64,000 bases of DNA from NCBI GenBank assembly GCA_947088345.1, contig CAMUGE010000003.1:62001-126000 (forward strand), written 5' to 3'. A program made the translations under genes and the position numbers. The notes beneath the pieces are model-generated. The model was not told the DNA's origin, did no database searches, and saw only the letters and a program-made list of their open reading frames with translations. How positions within the stretch are numbered: position 1 is the first letter of the stretch; each line of letters begins with the position of its first letter. The DNA is from an uncultured Roseburia sp. GTDB lineage: Bacteria; Bacillota; Clostridia; Lachnospirales; Lachnospiraceae. This document shows positions 27,437 through 35,618 of this stretch, one piece after another.

Positions 27437-27804
27437 TCCTTTTTTCCTCCCTCCAACTTCTCGATCCGTTCCACTAAACTGCTTTTTGGAACCGATAAAT
27501 ACAGCAGTTCCCCTACCACCTCGTCAAATTCCTCAAGCAGCTCTGTCTGCCTGGAATCATCCACCTCCTGCCGCTGCGCAACAAAAGAACCTTTTCCCGC
27601 AACTGTGTAGATGTAGCCCTTGCTCTCCAAATCGCGGTAAGCCCTTGAGATTGTATTGGGGTTAATGGCAAGATTAGCGGCAAGCTCCCGGACTGAGGGC
27701 AGTTTCTCATTGGCAGAGAGCGAGTCTGTGACAATCAGCTTGCGAAATCCGTCCTGAATCTGTTCGTATATCGGTTTTGCGTCTCGATAATTTAGCTGAA
27801 TCAA
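27433..27804 (-). CDS. GntR-family repressor (YtrA subfamily)
   Basis: A 123-residue regulator. The N-terminal winged helix (about 10-75) shows PIYEQIQDGFRKLI, SVRELAANLAINPNTISRAYRDLES and GYIYTVAGKGSFV. The short C-terminal tail, with helices about 85-120, is typical of the YtrA subfamily, which lacks a large effector domain. The start is TTG, seven bases after GGGAGG. It is the first gene of its operon and lies directly behind an inverted repeat that overlaps the -10 box (27826-27856). It probably represses the operon until a ligand or membrane stress releases it. Confidence 0.88.
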   Translation of the reverse strand: MIQLNYRDAKPIYEQIQDGFRKLIVTDSLSANEKLPSVRELAANLAINPNTISRAYRDLESKGYIYTVAGKGSFVAQRQEVDDSRQTELLEEFDEVVGELLYLSVPKSSLVERIEKLEGGKKD

Positions 27805-27825
27805 TTAGACGACCTCCCATCTGTA

Positions 27826-27856
27826 CTAAGTGTACTATCTTTTTTAGTACACTTAG
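27826..27856. promoter_or_regulatory. Operator of the GntR-ABC operon
   Basis: CTAAGTGTACTA (27826-27837) and TAGTACACTTAG (27845-27856) are perfect 12-bp arms with a 7-base spacer. YtrA-type regulators bind such symmetric sites with AGTGTA half-sites. One arm overlaps the -10 box of the promoter at 27855-27883. Confidence 0.8.
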
Positions 27857-27883
27857 TCTAGCACAGGGGCCTGTTGGAAACAA
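27855..27883 (-). promoter_or_regulatory. Promoter of the GntR-ABC operon
   Basis: On the minus strand TTGTTT (27883-27878) and TAGACT (27860-27855) are 17 bases apart, with the start codon about 50 bases downstream. The operator overlaps the -10 and initiation region, so bound repressor would block RNA polymerase. Confidence 0.65.
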
Positions 27884-27927
27884 GAAATATTTTTATAGAA
27901 AATTATGAAGAAATTCTTAATGCAGTG

Positions 27928-28080
27928 TTATTCATAGAAATATTCAATATTTTTCCCTGCTAACTGCATAGACTTACCTGTTCCGTTTATGCCAAAAATA
28001 ATCGTACTTTTCCCGTTTAATCTAAAACTCTGTTCTGCAAATATTTTAAAGCCAAACAGCGACAGTTGCTCAATCTTCAT
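27928..28080 (-). pseudogene. Truncated AAA/RecF-like ATPase, N-terminal stub
   Basis: A 50-residue frame beginning MKIEQLSLFGFKIFAEQ, with P-loop FGINGTGKS near residues 29-37, then a stop after QLAGKNIEYFYE. The opening (a first beta strand followed by GFK) and GxNGxGKS are characteristic of the N-terminus of AAA ATPases of the OLD/RecF/SMC-like kind, which are normally 350-700 residues. GGGGAGG lies three bases before the ATG, so it can still be translated. The downstream Walker B part is absent. It is a deletion remnant, possibly of a defence or mobile-element gene. Confidence 0.65.
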
Positions 28081-28122
28081 TTACCTCCCCTTTCATCAAC
28101 CCAATAACTTTGCTCTGCAAAA

Positions 28123-28983
28123 TCATATGGCAAGCGCAAGAAAAGCGCCCATATTTCCCCGCCTTCCGTTTGACGCACGGTGGGAAAACAACACGCTGCC
28201 ATTACAGCAGGTACATAGATTTGTAACCGCAATGCGCTCGTCTTTAACGCCTGCTTCTGTTAAGACAATGCGGTTCGCCTGCCACAGATCAAGCATATAT
28301 TTTCCGTCTTCTTTTCCCGGCTTTAAAATTTCTCCCCGTCTCGCCGCAAAGGAATCGCAAAATGCTTCCGCAACATCCGTCCCTACCTCATAGCAGTCTC
28401 TGCAGATGGACGGCCCAACCGCACAGACGAGATCTTTTGGATCTGTGCCAAATTCTTTTTGCATAGTCTCAATAATCGACTGTCCGATCCGCATTACTGT
28501 GCCGCGCCACCCGGAGTGGCCAAGTCCGATTGCCCGATGAACGGGATCAACAAAATAAAGCGGCACGCAGTCTGCAAAAAATGCGGACAGAACAATCCCG
28601 GGTTCCCCGGTTACAAGTGCGTCCACATCCGTAAAATCACGTTCTTTCGTAAGTCCCTTTCCTTTGTCCGCCCCTGTGACAAGACGCACATTTTTTGTAT
28701 GTGTCTGATCCGTAAAAACGAACTCCTGCTCCGATACGCCAAGCGCGCATGCAATCCGATGAAAATTTTCGAACACACAGTCCGGATCATCCCCTCTGGA
28801 AAAACTGAGGTTCATTGTTGCACAATCGCCTTTGCTTACGCCGCCAAGCCGCGTTGTAAAACAATGTCTTACAATGCCTGTTTTCTCCAGCATCGGAAAT
28901 CTTAACAACACCAAATCGCTTCCGTCCGCCGTCTTCCAATGGTCTTCCCTTACTGTTTTACTGTTATTTTTTGTCTGAAACAA
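28123..28983 (-). CDS. pgeF: Peptidoglycan editing factor PgeF (purine nucleoside phosphorylase / laccase-domain family)
   Basis: A 286-residue protein of the DUF152/YlmD family. The core motifs are DQTHTKNV, ADCVPLYFVDP (Cys) and GHSGWRGTVMRI (His), which form the zinc site. Family members remove mis-incorporated serine-containing muropeptide precursors in E. coli (PgeF) and also show purine nucleoside activity. The frame opens with TTG (MFQTKNNS) after AGAGG; the first conserved segment begins near residue 28. It lies between the AAA stub and yraN, and may share a transcript with the rplS-to-yraN cluster. Confidence 0.88.
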   Translation of the reverse strand: MFQTKNNSKTVREDHWKTADGSDLVLLRFPMLEKTGIVRHCFTTRLGGVSKGDCATMNLSFSRGDDPDCVFENFHRIACALGVSEQEFVFTDQTHTKNVRLVTGADKGKGLTKERDFTDVDALVTGEPGIVLSAFFADCVPLYFVDPVHRAIGLGHSGWRGTVMRIGQSIIETMQKEFGTDPKDLVCAVGPSICRDCYEVGTDVAEAFCDSFAARRGEILKPGKEDGKYMLDLWQANRIVLTEAGVKDERIAVTNLCTCCNGSVLFSHRASNGRRGNMGAFLALAI

Positions 28984-29020
28984 CCTCTGCCTCTTTTCCT
29001 GTTATTTTATGCTTATTTGA

Positions 29021-29395
29021 TTATATATGATGAAGCTGAAATTCAAATGCATTTTGTATATGCCGAAACAAACCGTTCCCATAAAATGCAATGACGTCAA
29101 ATCTGCACGGCTGCGTCATTCCATAGCCGTGTTTCCTATAATAATATAAAACAGCCATACAGATTCTCCTCTGTTTTCTCTGATGAACCGCTTCCAAAGG
29201 ATCGCCGCAGCATACGTTTGCGCGGTATTTTACTTCTGTAAATACAAGCATCTCCTTGTCTTTTGCAATAATATCAATCTCTCCGCCCCTGTTTTTATGA
29301 TTTCTCTCTAAAATCTGATATCCCTGGCCGGCAAGGTATTCCGCAGCTTTCTGTTCAAAAGCCGCCCCCATCTTACGGTTATTTTTCTCTGCCAT
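29021..29395 (-). CDS. YraN family (UPF0102) nuclease-like protein
   Basis: A 124-residue protein with the restriction-endonuclease-like core of YraN: GAAFEQKAAEYLAGQGYQIL, then GGEIDIIAKDKEMLVFTEVKYR, which supplies the active-site pattern E-D-ExK. Function is still unclear, but the family is widespread next to rnhB in Firmicutes. It is the last gene of the rplS-lepB-rbgA-rnhB cluster, 32 bases after the FlhB-C-like gene. The ATG start matches the family. Confidence 0.88.
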   Translation of the reverse strand: MAEKNNRKMGAAFEQKAAEYLAGQGYQILERNHKNRGGEIDIIAKDKEMLVFTEVKYRANVCCGDPLEAVHQRKQRRICMAVLYYYRKHGYGMTQPCRFDVIAFYGNGLFRHIQNAFEFQLHHI

Positions 29396-29427
29396 GCACT
29401 CTGTCTGTCATCCGGCGCTTCTCCCAC

Positions 29428-29733
29428 TTAAAGGAGACCGGAATTTTTTAACTTTCCTTTCATCTTATCCATATCGTCCACAAACACAAGTATCTCCGCC
29501 ACAACCTCATACAACTCCGGCGGTATCGTATCGCCGATCTGCAATTTGGAGAGCGTCTGCGCAAGTTTATTATCCTGATAGAAAGGAACGTCATTTTCTC
29601 TCGCTGTCTCGATAATACGCTCCGCAACCGCCCCTTTTCCTGTCGCAAGGATTTTCGGCGCAGTGTCGCCCGGATCGTAAGCGATTGCCACCGCAGTCTT
29701 GTTCTTGTCAAACTTTTTTTCTTTCCCCGCCAT
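29428..29733 (-). CDS. FlhB C-terminal domain-like protein (YlqH type)
   Basis: A 101-residue protein equal to the post-cleavage C-terminal fragment of FlhB/EscU export-gate proteins (AVAIAYDPGDTAPKILATGKG, ERIIETARENDVPFYQDN, IGDTIPPELYEVVAEILVFV). The membrane half and the NPTH autocleavage motif are absent; NKTA stands where NPTH would be. B. subtilis has a similar free protein, YlqH, in the same neighbourhood (rnhB-ylqG-ylqH). It lies 16 bases after a FliK-like protein gene. Its role outside flagella is unknown; interaction with the partner protein is likely. Confidence 0.85.
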   Translation of the reverse strand: MAGKEKKFDKNKTAVAIAYDPGDTAPKILATGKGAVAERIIETARENDVPFYQDNKLAQTLSKLQIGDTIPPELYEVVAEILVFVDDMDKMKGKLKNSGLL

Positions 29734-29749
29734 ACTAACCCACTCCTGT

Positions 29750-31651
29750 TTAGGCTTTCACATCAAAAGAATATCTGTGCAGCGCGCCCATCGAAGGCTG
29801 TTCCCTTGACAGAAAGTCCTCGACAAAATTTATCTTCCTGCCGTTGTTCTCCAGCGAAACAGAACAGTTATATCCTTTCTTTTTCAAGCGCTTCTCCAAT
29901 ATCGGCAGATGCTTCTCGATCAGCCCAAAGGTCGCGTCGTCCGCCAGATAAAATTTTGTCACTACATTTCTTTTCTGCATCTTGATGGATACATCAGTTG
30001 AGCCAAGATAATCCAAATCCAGATGTAAAAAAGCGCTTAGTTCAGCATCCGGATCTCGCATTCTCTTTTTATTGGTATAGACATAGAGCTCGCCGTTTGC
30101 TTTCTGTCCGGTCATCTGCAGCGGAATCTGCACATAAGCATAAATCTGGTTAACCTGGTTCATAAATTCCACATTGCCCCTGATATCAGAGGCAGTCTGA
30201 GCAAACTGATTTGACGTCGCCCCGGCCTGTTTCATTGCCGACTCAATCTGCCTCATCTGCTGCTCTAATTTTGCATATAATTTATTGATCTTATTCTCTT
30301 CTGTCAGTTCTTCCGGTTTTATGGTCCACTGTTCCGAAAACGCACCCCGAAGCACATCTTTAAATTCTCTGGAAGAAAACAATTTCTTTAATCCTGCAAA
30401 TCCCATATCGTTTTCGGAAAACGTGTCTTTGATCACCGATAAAAACTTCTGCAGCGGCATCTCACTGTCCAAAACCGCTTTCTTCTGTAATTGCGGGTCT
30501 TTCGCAGCCGCCTCCTCCGTCACATCATCCGTCATGGTATCGACAAAAACCTCTTCCTCTTCTGCTGTCGGAAAAAGTTCGGCGCTGCCGGAGAGCAACG
30601 GAACTTTCGCAAGTTGTTTTGACAGTTTCGCAAGCTGCTCCTCCGAAAAGAGCTGTCCGAGCTTCATCTGTGCTGCCGCGCCAAAGCCGGGCTGCGCGCC
30701 GTGCGCATTTTCTGTCTGTTTTGACAACTGTTCCAAACCAGTTTCGCCCGCATCTGAATTTTTTATCGTCCCGTCCGCAGCCTGTATCTGGCCATCCGCA
30801 ATCAGATCTTTGACAACTCCCATGCGCCCCGGCTCCCCGCCGCCGTCCCGGCTCTGTCCGTCCAGGGAAACAAAAGGAAACGTCCGCGCTTCCCCATTCC
30901 CGGTCTGATCTGCCGGTACGCCCGTCTGTCCGTTATCTGCCGCCTGCATATTCGGTGGGTTTTCTGTGGCACCCTGTAAAATATCTACAATCCTGCTGTA
31001 AAGAGAAAATGCGTCTTTTGCAGGAAGCGTCTCGTCCGCAATTGCATCCGCAATCTGCGAAACCGCCGTATCCATCGCATTTAGAATGGCATGGCGGTCT
31101 GCCATATAGTTCTGAAACTGCGCTGTCATCTCTTTTGTAGTCGGTATCCCGAGCTTCGTCATTTTCACAAGCGCCTCCACATTGACATTCGGATTGCCGC
31201 TTAAGACTTTTACCATATCAAGGATACTGTTTTTTCCGATTGGCATCTGCTCTTTCATCATGGCATCCACCATCGCCAGCGTCTTTTCGCTCACCGGAAT
31301 ACCGGCCGCGGTCAGCGCGTTTAACAGAATTGGATTGCCGGCATTTCCCATCCCGTTATACGGACGTATCGAAACGGTCATCCCATCGTTTGATTTGACC
31401 TGAAAAAACATGGAGACGCCGGGCTGCAAATTTACTTTTGCATCCAGGCGCGCGGCAATCAGCTGACCGTTCCCCAAGGCAAGTGTAACTTTGCCATTTC
31501 GTATATGGTTTACTGTACCCTCAAAAATACTTCCTGCCGATAAGTCATTTAACGTAGAAACTATTTTCTGCACGCTCTGCGCACCGCGCAGCTCTTCCGT
31601 TCCATTTGTAATATTACGGCTGTACTGGCCTAACATATCGGAAATCTGCAT
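29750..31651 (-). CDS. Large FliK-like protein (YlqG position)
   Basis: A 633-residue protein without membrane spans. The N-terminal part (1-130) is beta-rich. The middle (about 215-340) is low-complexity (Gly, Asp, Gln). The C-terminal 130 residues contain a module resembling the flagellar hook-length control domain (YLGSTDVSIKMQKRNVVTKF, then a helix and SVSLENNG). The start MQISDMLGQY is chosen for its GAGGGG site. It is 16 bases upstream of the FlhB-C-like gene; FliK and FlhB interact in flagella, so the pair may form an analogous module. B. subtilis YlqG holds the same position. No other flagellar genes are in the window. Confidence 0.75.
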   Translation of the reverse strand: MQISDMLGQYSRNITNGTEELRGAQSVQKIVSTLNDLSAGSIFEGTVNHIRNGKVTLALGNGQLIAARLDAKVNLQPGVSMFFQVKSNDGMTVSIRPYNGMGNAGNPILLNALTAAGIPVSEKTLAMVDAMMKEQMPIGKNSILDMVKVLSGNPNVNVEALVKMTKLGIPTTKEMTAQFQNYMADRHAILNAMDTAVSQIADAIADETLPAKDAFSLYSRIVDILQGATENPPNMQAADNGQTGVPADQTGNGEARTFPFVSLDGQSRDGGGEPGRMGVVKDLIADGQIQAADGTIKNSDAGETGLEQLSKQTENAHGAQPGFGAAAQMKLGQLFSEEQLAKLSKQLAKVPLLSGSAELFPTAEEEEVFVDTMTDDVTEEAAAKDPQLQKKAVLDSEMPLQKFLSVIKDTFSENDMGFAGLKKLFSSREFKDVLRGAFSEQWTIKPEELTEENKINKLYAKLEQQMRQIESAMKQAGATSNQFAQTASDIRGNVEFMNQVNQIYAYVQIPLQMTGQKANGELYVYTNKKRMRDPDAELSAFLHLDLDYLGSTDVSIKMQKRNVVTKFYLADDATFGLIEKHLPILEKRLKKKGYNCSVSLENNGRKINFVEDFLSREQPSMGALHRYSFDVKA

Positions 31652-31722
31652 AATCCCCTCATTTCTGCCGGAAACGGACCGCCCGATTTCACCATGACGG
31701 CTTTCCTGCAACTTTTAATTGA

Positions 31723-32496
31723 TCACTCTGCCGCTGACACAAAGCGGCCGATAAAACTTTTCCGATGTATGGGAGACGGCCCGTATTTTTTAAGTGCAGC
31801 AATATGCTCCTTTGAGCCGTAACCCTTATGAGAAGCAAATCCATATACGGGCATTTCCCTGTCATATTCCATCATCAGTCTGTCCCTTGTCACCTTTGCA
31901 ATAATACTTGCCGCCCCGATGGAAATACTTTTTGCGTCCCCTTTTATAATTGGAATCTGCCTGATTTCTACACCTGGGATTGTAACGGCATCGTTTAATA
32001 ATATATCGGGTTTTACCGTCAATTTACTTATAGCCTCGCGCATAGCTTCATAAGTTGCATTTAAAATATTGACTTCGTCAATTCTGGCCTCGTCCGCCAT
32101 GCCGACGCCCACGGCAAGCGCCTTTTCCATGATGATGTCGTACAGTTCCTCCCGCTTTGCAGCAGATAACTTTTTGGAATCATTGATATATAATATATTG
32201 CAATCTCCGGGCAGTATCACAGCCCCCGCCACAACCGGCCCCGCAAGAGGCCCGCGGCCCGCCTCGTCGATGCCGCAGACCATCCCGCATGCCTCATACA
32301 TCCTTTCATATTTCCACAGCCGGTCTGTGCGTTCCCGCTCCGCCTGTAATTTTACAATTCTCTTCTTTGCCTGATCCGCCAGTTTTTTTACGCCGCTTCT
32401 CTCATCCGCTTCGTACATTGCAATAAAAGAAGGCAGCATATGTTCCTCTGCCGCCTCCAATTCCATCCGGATCTGCCCGATTGTCTTATCTGCCAT
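31723..32496 (-). CDS. rnhB: Ribonuclease HII
   Basis: A 257-residue enzyme that cleaves RNA in RNA-DNA hybrids and single ribonucleotides in DNA. The motif CGIDEAGRGPLAGPVVAGAV gives the catalytic DE pair, and further active-site Asp residues occur in INDSKKLSAAKRE and KGDAKSISIGAASIIAKVTRD. The first 65 residues are a helical extension (common in Firmicutes). The start has a GAGGGG site. It lies three bases from the upstream rbgA stop, in the ribosome-biogenesis cluster. Confidence 0.95.
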   Translation of the reverse strand: MADKTIGQIRMELEAAEEHMLPSFIAMYEADERSGVKKLADQAKKRIVKLQAERERTDRLWKYERMYEACGMVCGIDEAGRGPLAGPVVAGAVILPGDCNILYINDSKKLSAAKREELYDIIMEKALAVGVGMADEARIDEVNILNATYEAMREAISKLTVKPDILLNDAVTIPGVEIRQIPIIKGDAKSISIGAASIIAKVTRDRLMMEYDREMPVYGFASHKGYGSKEHIAALKKYGPSPIHRKSFIGRFVSAAE

Positions 32497-32499
32497 AAA

Positions 32500-33378
32500 T
32501 TACCCCTCGTTTTGTTTTTCAATCAACACATTTTCTAATGTAATGCGTCCCAACCTGCCGCTGCGGAACTCGTCAAGAAAAAGCACGGCCGCTTTCGCAT
32601 AATCGGGTTCGCCGCCCTTTGCGACACACTTTCTGGCTCTTGCAATCCCAAGCAAAACAAAAGACGCAGGACCTTCTTCCGAAAACTGCGATTCCTCCGA
32701 CTGATACCGACTGGTTAACATGCCCGGATAATCACGCCTGATCCGCTCGATCAGCTCCACGGCAAGTTCATCTTTATTTAATATCTCATCATTGATGGAA
32801 CCCAAAAACGCCAGGAACAGTCCCACATTCTGATCTTCAAATTTGGGCCACAGAATACCCGGCGTATCCAGAAGTTCCACGTTTTTGTTCAGCCGTATCC
32901 ACTGTTTCCCCTTTGTGACGCCCGGTTTATTGCCGGTCTTTGTGCAGGCGCGCCCGGCATAAGAGTTAATAAACGTAGATTTTCCCACATTTGGAATCCC
33001 TACAACCATCGCGCGCACCGGTCGATTTATAATTCCACGCTTTCTGTCACGCTCGATTTTTTCTTTACAAACCTCCATAATCACTGATGTAATCTGCTTC
33101 ATTCCGGCCCTGCTCCTCGCATCCAGACTGACTACAGCATAACCCTTTTCCCTGAAAAATGACGACCATTCCCTGTTTTTTTCCTCGTCCGATAAATCGG
33201 CCTTATTCATCAGAATCAGACGGTATTTATTTTTCCCCAACTCGTCAATATCCGGATTTCTGCTTGCAAGCGGTGCACGCGCGTCCAACAGTTCAATAAT
33301 CAGGTCAATTAATTTTATATCCTCCTGCATCTGACGTTTTGCCTTTGTCATATGCCCCGGATACCACTGTATCTGCAT
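32500..33378 (-). CDS. rbgA: Ribosome biogenesis GTPase RbgA (YlqF)
   Basis: A 292-residue circularly permuted GTPase required for late 50S assembly. Motif order G4 (LMNKADL), G5 (LDARSR), G1 (GIPNVGKS), G3 (DTPGILWP) is diagnostic. The YPGHMTKAKRQ N-terminus is also typical. The ATG at 33378 follows AAAGGA, eight bases away. It lies 18 bases downstream of lepB and three bases upstream of rnhB. Confidence 0.95.
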   Translation of the reverse strand: MQIQWYPGHMTKAKRQMQEDIKLIDLIIELLDARAPLASRNPDIDELGKNKYRLILMNKADLSDEEKNREWSSFFREKGYAVVSLDARSRAGMKQITSVIMEVCKEKIERDRKRGIINRPVRAMVVGIPNVGKSTFINSYAGRACTKTGNKPGVTKGKQWIRLNKNVELLDTPGILWPKFEDQNVGLFLAFLGSINDEILNKDELAVELIERIRRDYPGMLTSRYQSEESQFSEEGPASFVLLGIARARKCVAKGGEPDYAKAAVLFLDEFRSGRLGRITLENVLIEKQNEG

Positions 33379-33396
33379 ATTCAAAATCCTTTCTTT

Positions 33397-34023
33397 TCAG
33401 GAACCGGAACCGATTAGCCCCATACTGCCCCAGGGAGCATACCGGAACCATGCTTTTCCGATCATATACTCTTTTTTAATATTGCCGATATTGGCATACC
33501 GGCTGTCCTCACTGTTGCCGCGATTGTCGCCAAGAACAAAATATTCGTTATCCATAAGCGTCATTTCTTCCGCTGCAAGACCGGCGTCCTCCATTCGCTC
33601 AGCAGAAAACTCATCCTCGTAGATTTCACCGTTAATATAGATCTGTCCGTTTTTAATCTGAATGGTATCCCCCGGAACTCCGATAACGCGTTTCACATAA
33701 TAATGTGATTTCTCGTTCCCGTTTGGCAGAAACACGACAACATCCCCTCGCTTTGGATCTGTCACTTTATAGATAAAACGGTTGACCAGAACCTCGTCGC
33801 CTCCGTTAAGCGTTTCCGACATGGACTGACCGACCACGCTGATACGCAGTCCGACAAAATATACAGTGGTAAATGCTAATATCAATGTAATGATAATCTC
33901 CACCGTCCAAATCACAACCTCTTTCAGAACGGAAATATTCACTTTTTTCTCGCGTTTTGCAAAATTCGGCCCGTTTCCCCTGTGTCTGTGCAATGTATCT
34001 TCCTTTCCTTTGTATTCGTTCAT
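33397..34023 (-). CDS. lepB: Signal peptidase I
   Basis: A 208-residue membrane protease that removes Sec signal peptides. One N-terminal span (ILALAFTTVYFVGLRI-like) precedes the catalytic Ser in VVGQSMSETL and the catalytic Lys in YYVKRVIGVPGD; the box-E sequence is GDNRGNSEDSRY. The exact start is uncertain: the given ATG has a GGCGG site directly before it, while a TTG at 33993 has GGAAAGGAAG at good spacing. Both leave the membrane span intact. It lies between rplS and rbgA. Confidence 0.92.
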   Translation of the reverse strand: MNEYKGKEDTLHRHRGNGPNFAKREKKVNISVLKEVVIWTVEIIITLILAFTTVYFVGLRISVVGQSMSETLNGGDEVLVNRFIYKVTDPKRGDVVVFLPNGNEKSHYYVKRVIGVPGDTIQIKNGQIYINGEIYEDEFSAERMEDAGLAAEEMTLMDNEYFVLGDNRGNSEDSRYANIGNIKKEYMIGKAWFRYAPWGSMGLIGSGS

Positions 34024-34141
34024 CCGCCGTCATGCACGACTCTCAAAAATTTTGGCAAACGGCAACTTTACTTTTCGTTTCAATAGAAGAATAGCCGCCG
34101 TATGAAATCTGTGTCAATACGGCGGCCTGCATATCCGGCAA

Positions 34142-34498
34142 TTATCTTTTTACTAACTCTTTTACTTTTGCCCTCTTTCCAACGCGGCCTCGCAAGTAGA
34201 ATAATTTTGCCCTTCTTACTTTACCGTAGCGGACAACGTCTACTTTTTCCACATTCGGAGAATGAAGCGGCCATGTCTTCTCCACACCGACACCGTTGGA
34301 AATTTTTCTCACGGTAAATGTGGTGCGGTTGCTTCCGCCCTGCTTTTTGATGACGATACCCTCGAATACCTGTATTCTCTCGTGCGTACCTTCTTTGATC
34401 TTTGCATGCACCCTGACGGTATCCCCTACGCGGAACTCCGGCACTTCTTTTTTGAGCTGCCCGTCTTCAATTTTCTTAATAATCTCGTTTGCGTTCAT
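34142..34498 (-). CDS. rplS: Ribosomal protein L19
   Basis: A 118-residue 50S subunit protein ([64 protein letters not shown]). The start has AGGAGGTCACAGG. In most Firmicutes it follows rpsP-rimM-trmD; here these are missing and a mechanosensitive channel gene lies upstream instead, so rplS starts its own transcript. Confidence 0.97.
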   Translation of the reverse strand: MNANEIIKKIEDGQLKKEVPEFRVGDTVRVHAKIKEGTHERIQVFEGIVIKKQGGSNRTTFTVRKISNGVGVEKTWPLHSPNVEKVDVVRYGKVRRAKLFYLRGRVGKRAKVKELVKR

Positions 34499-34577
34499 CC
34501 TGTGACCTCCTGATAGTTAGATGTTCTTAATACGTCTCTCCGTAGCAGAGGACCATCTGTTTTCTCACAACTATAAA

Positions 34578-34606
34578 AGTTTATCATATCGTGTTCCAAT
34601 TGTAAA
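34578..34606 (-). promoter_or_regulatory. Candidate promoter of the rplS-lepB-rbgA-rnhB cluster
   Basis: On the minus strand TTTACA (34606-34601) and TAAACT (34583-34578) are 17 bases apart. About 75 bases of leader follow, with an imperfect hairpin around TCCTCTG...GGAGAGA, in the place where ribosomal protein leaders occur. A leader RNA is only a guess. Confidence 0.5.
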
Positions 34607-34613
34607 GCATTTT

Positions 34614-35531
34614 TTACTTTTTGATCGCAACATCCAACTGCGGATATGGAATCGAAATCTGATTTGCATCCAGCGCAAGCTTGATATTCTCCAGCAAGCT
34701 GCACCTGACTGTCCAGTAATCAGCTGCATTGACCCAGACGCGCAATCCCAGATCGACTGCAGAATCGCCGAGCTGATTGACAAATACAGAAATCTCTTCT
34801 TTTGGCAGTCGAAGCGGCTCCTGTACGGCCGTCTGATAGAGAATATCTTTTGCCTTTTTCAAATCGGCCTCGTAGGCAATCCCAACATTGAGATCAATTC
34901 TGCGCTTATCCATCTGCGATACATTCATCAGACTGCTGTTTGAGAGCGCTCCGTTTGGAATAATAATCAGTCGATTGTCCGGCGTCAGAAGCTTTGTATA
35001 AAAAATAGAAATTTCCGAAACGCTCCCCTCGTTTTTCCCGGAATATTCTATAATATAGTCGCCGACTTTAAACGGTTTTAAAACCAAAATCAACACACCG
35101 CCGGCAAAATTTGAAAGGCTCCCCTGCAGTGCAAGTCCGACCGCAACACCGGCCGAACCAAGAACCGCCACAGCAGATGTCGTCGCAATTCCAAACATCC
35201 CCATAATGATAAAAATAAGTATTACATAAAGCGCATATTTCATCAGAGGAAGCACAAACTGTTTTACGCCCACATCCGCATTTGCGCGCTCCATCGAGCG
35301 CTTTGTCATCTTAAGCAAAAGCTTGATAATTTTAGAACCGACAATATAGACAAGCAGTGCAATTACAATCTGAAATGCAAAATTCAATACGTCAGGCAGA
35401 AAACCTGAAAACCACTCGCTGATCAGTCCCGGATTTTTCGCAACTTCCTGTAAATTTTGCTGCGCCTGATTTAATATCTCAAGCGTCTCTGTCGTATCCG
35501 GCAGAGCCTCCTGTCCGGCTGCAAAATACAT
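34614..35531 (-). CDS. Small-conductance mechanosensitive channel (MscS family)
   Basis: A 305-residue channel. Three N-terminal spans end in the pore helix GSAGVAVGLALQGSLSNFAGG, which is followed by the beta domain (LKPFKVGDYIIEYSGKNEGSVSEI) and the C-terminal mixed domain. It protects cells from hypo-osmotic shock. The start has a GGGGGAT site. It lies between rplS and the DUF1015 gene; with an 87-base gap it may be its own transcript. Confidence 0.92.
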   Translation of the reverse strand: MYFAAGQEALPDTTETLEILNQAQQNLQEVAKNPGLISEWFSGFLPDVLNFAFQIVIALLVYIVGSKIIKLLLKMTKRSMERANADVGVKQFVLPLMKYALYVILIFIIMGMFGIATTSAVAVLGSAGVAVGLALQGSLSNFAGGVLILVLKPFKVGDYIIEYSGKNEGSVSEISIFYTKLLTPDNRLIIIPNGALSNSSLMNVSQMDKRRIDLNVGIAYEADLKKAKDILYQTAVQEPLRLPKEEISVFVNQLGDSAVDLGLRVWVNAADYWTVRCSLLENIKLALDANQISIPYPQLDVAIKK

Positions 35532-35618
35532 AACTTATCCCCCTTGTCTCTTTATTTTTCCATATGCAAAACAGTCTGATATCCGCTTCGGCCGTCGCCT
35601 GTAAAGATGAAATCAATC

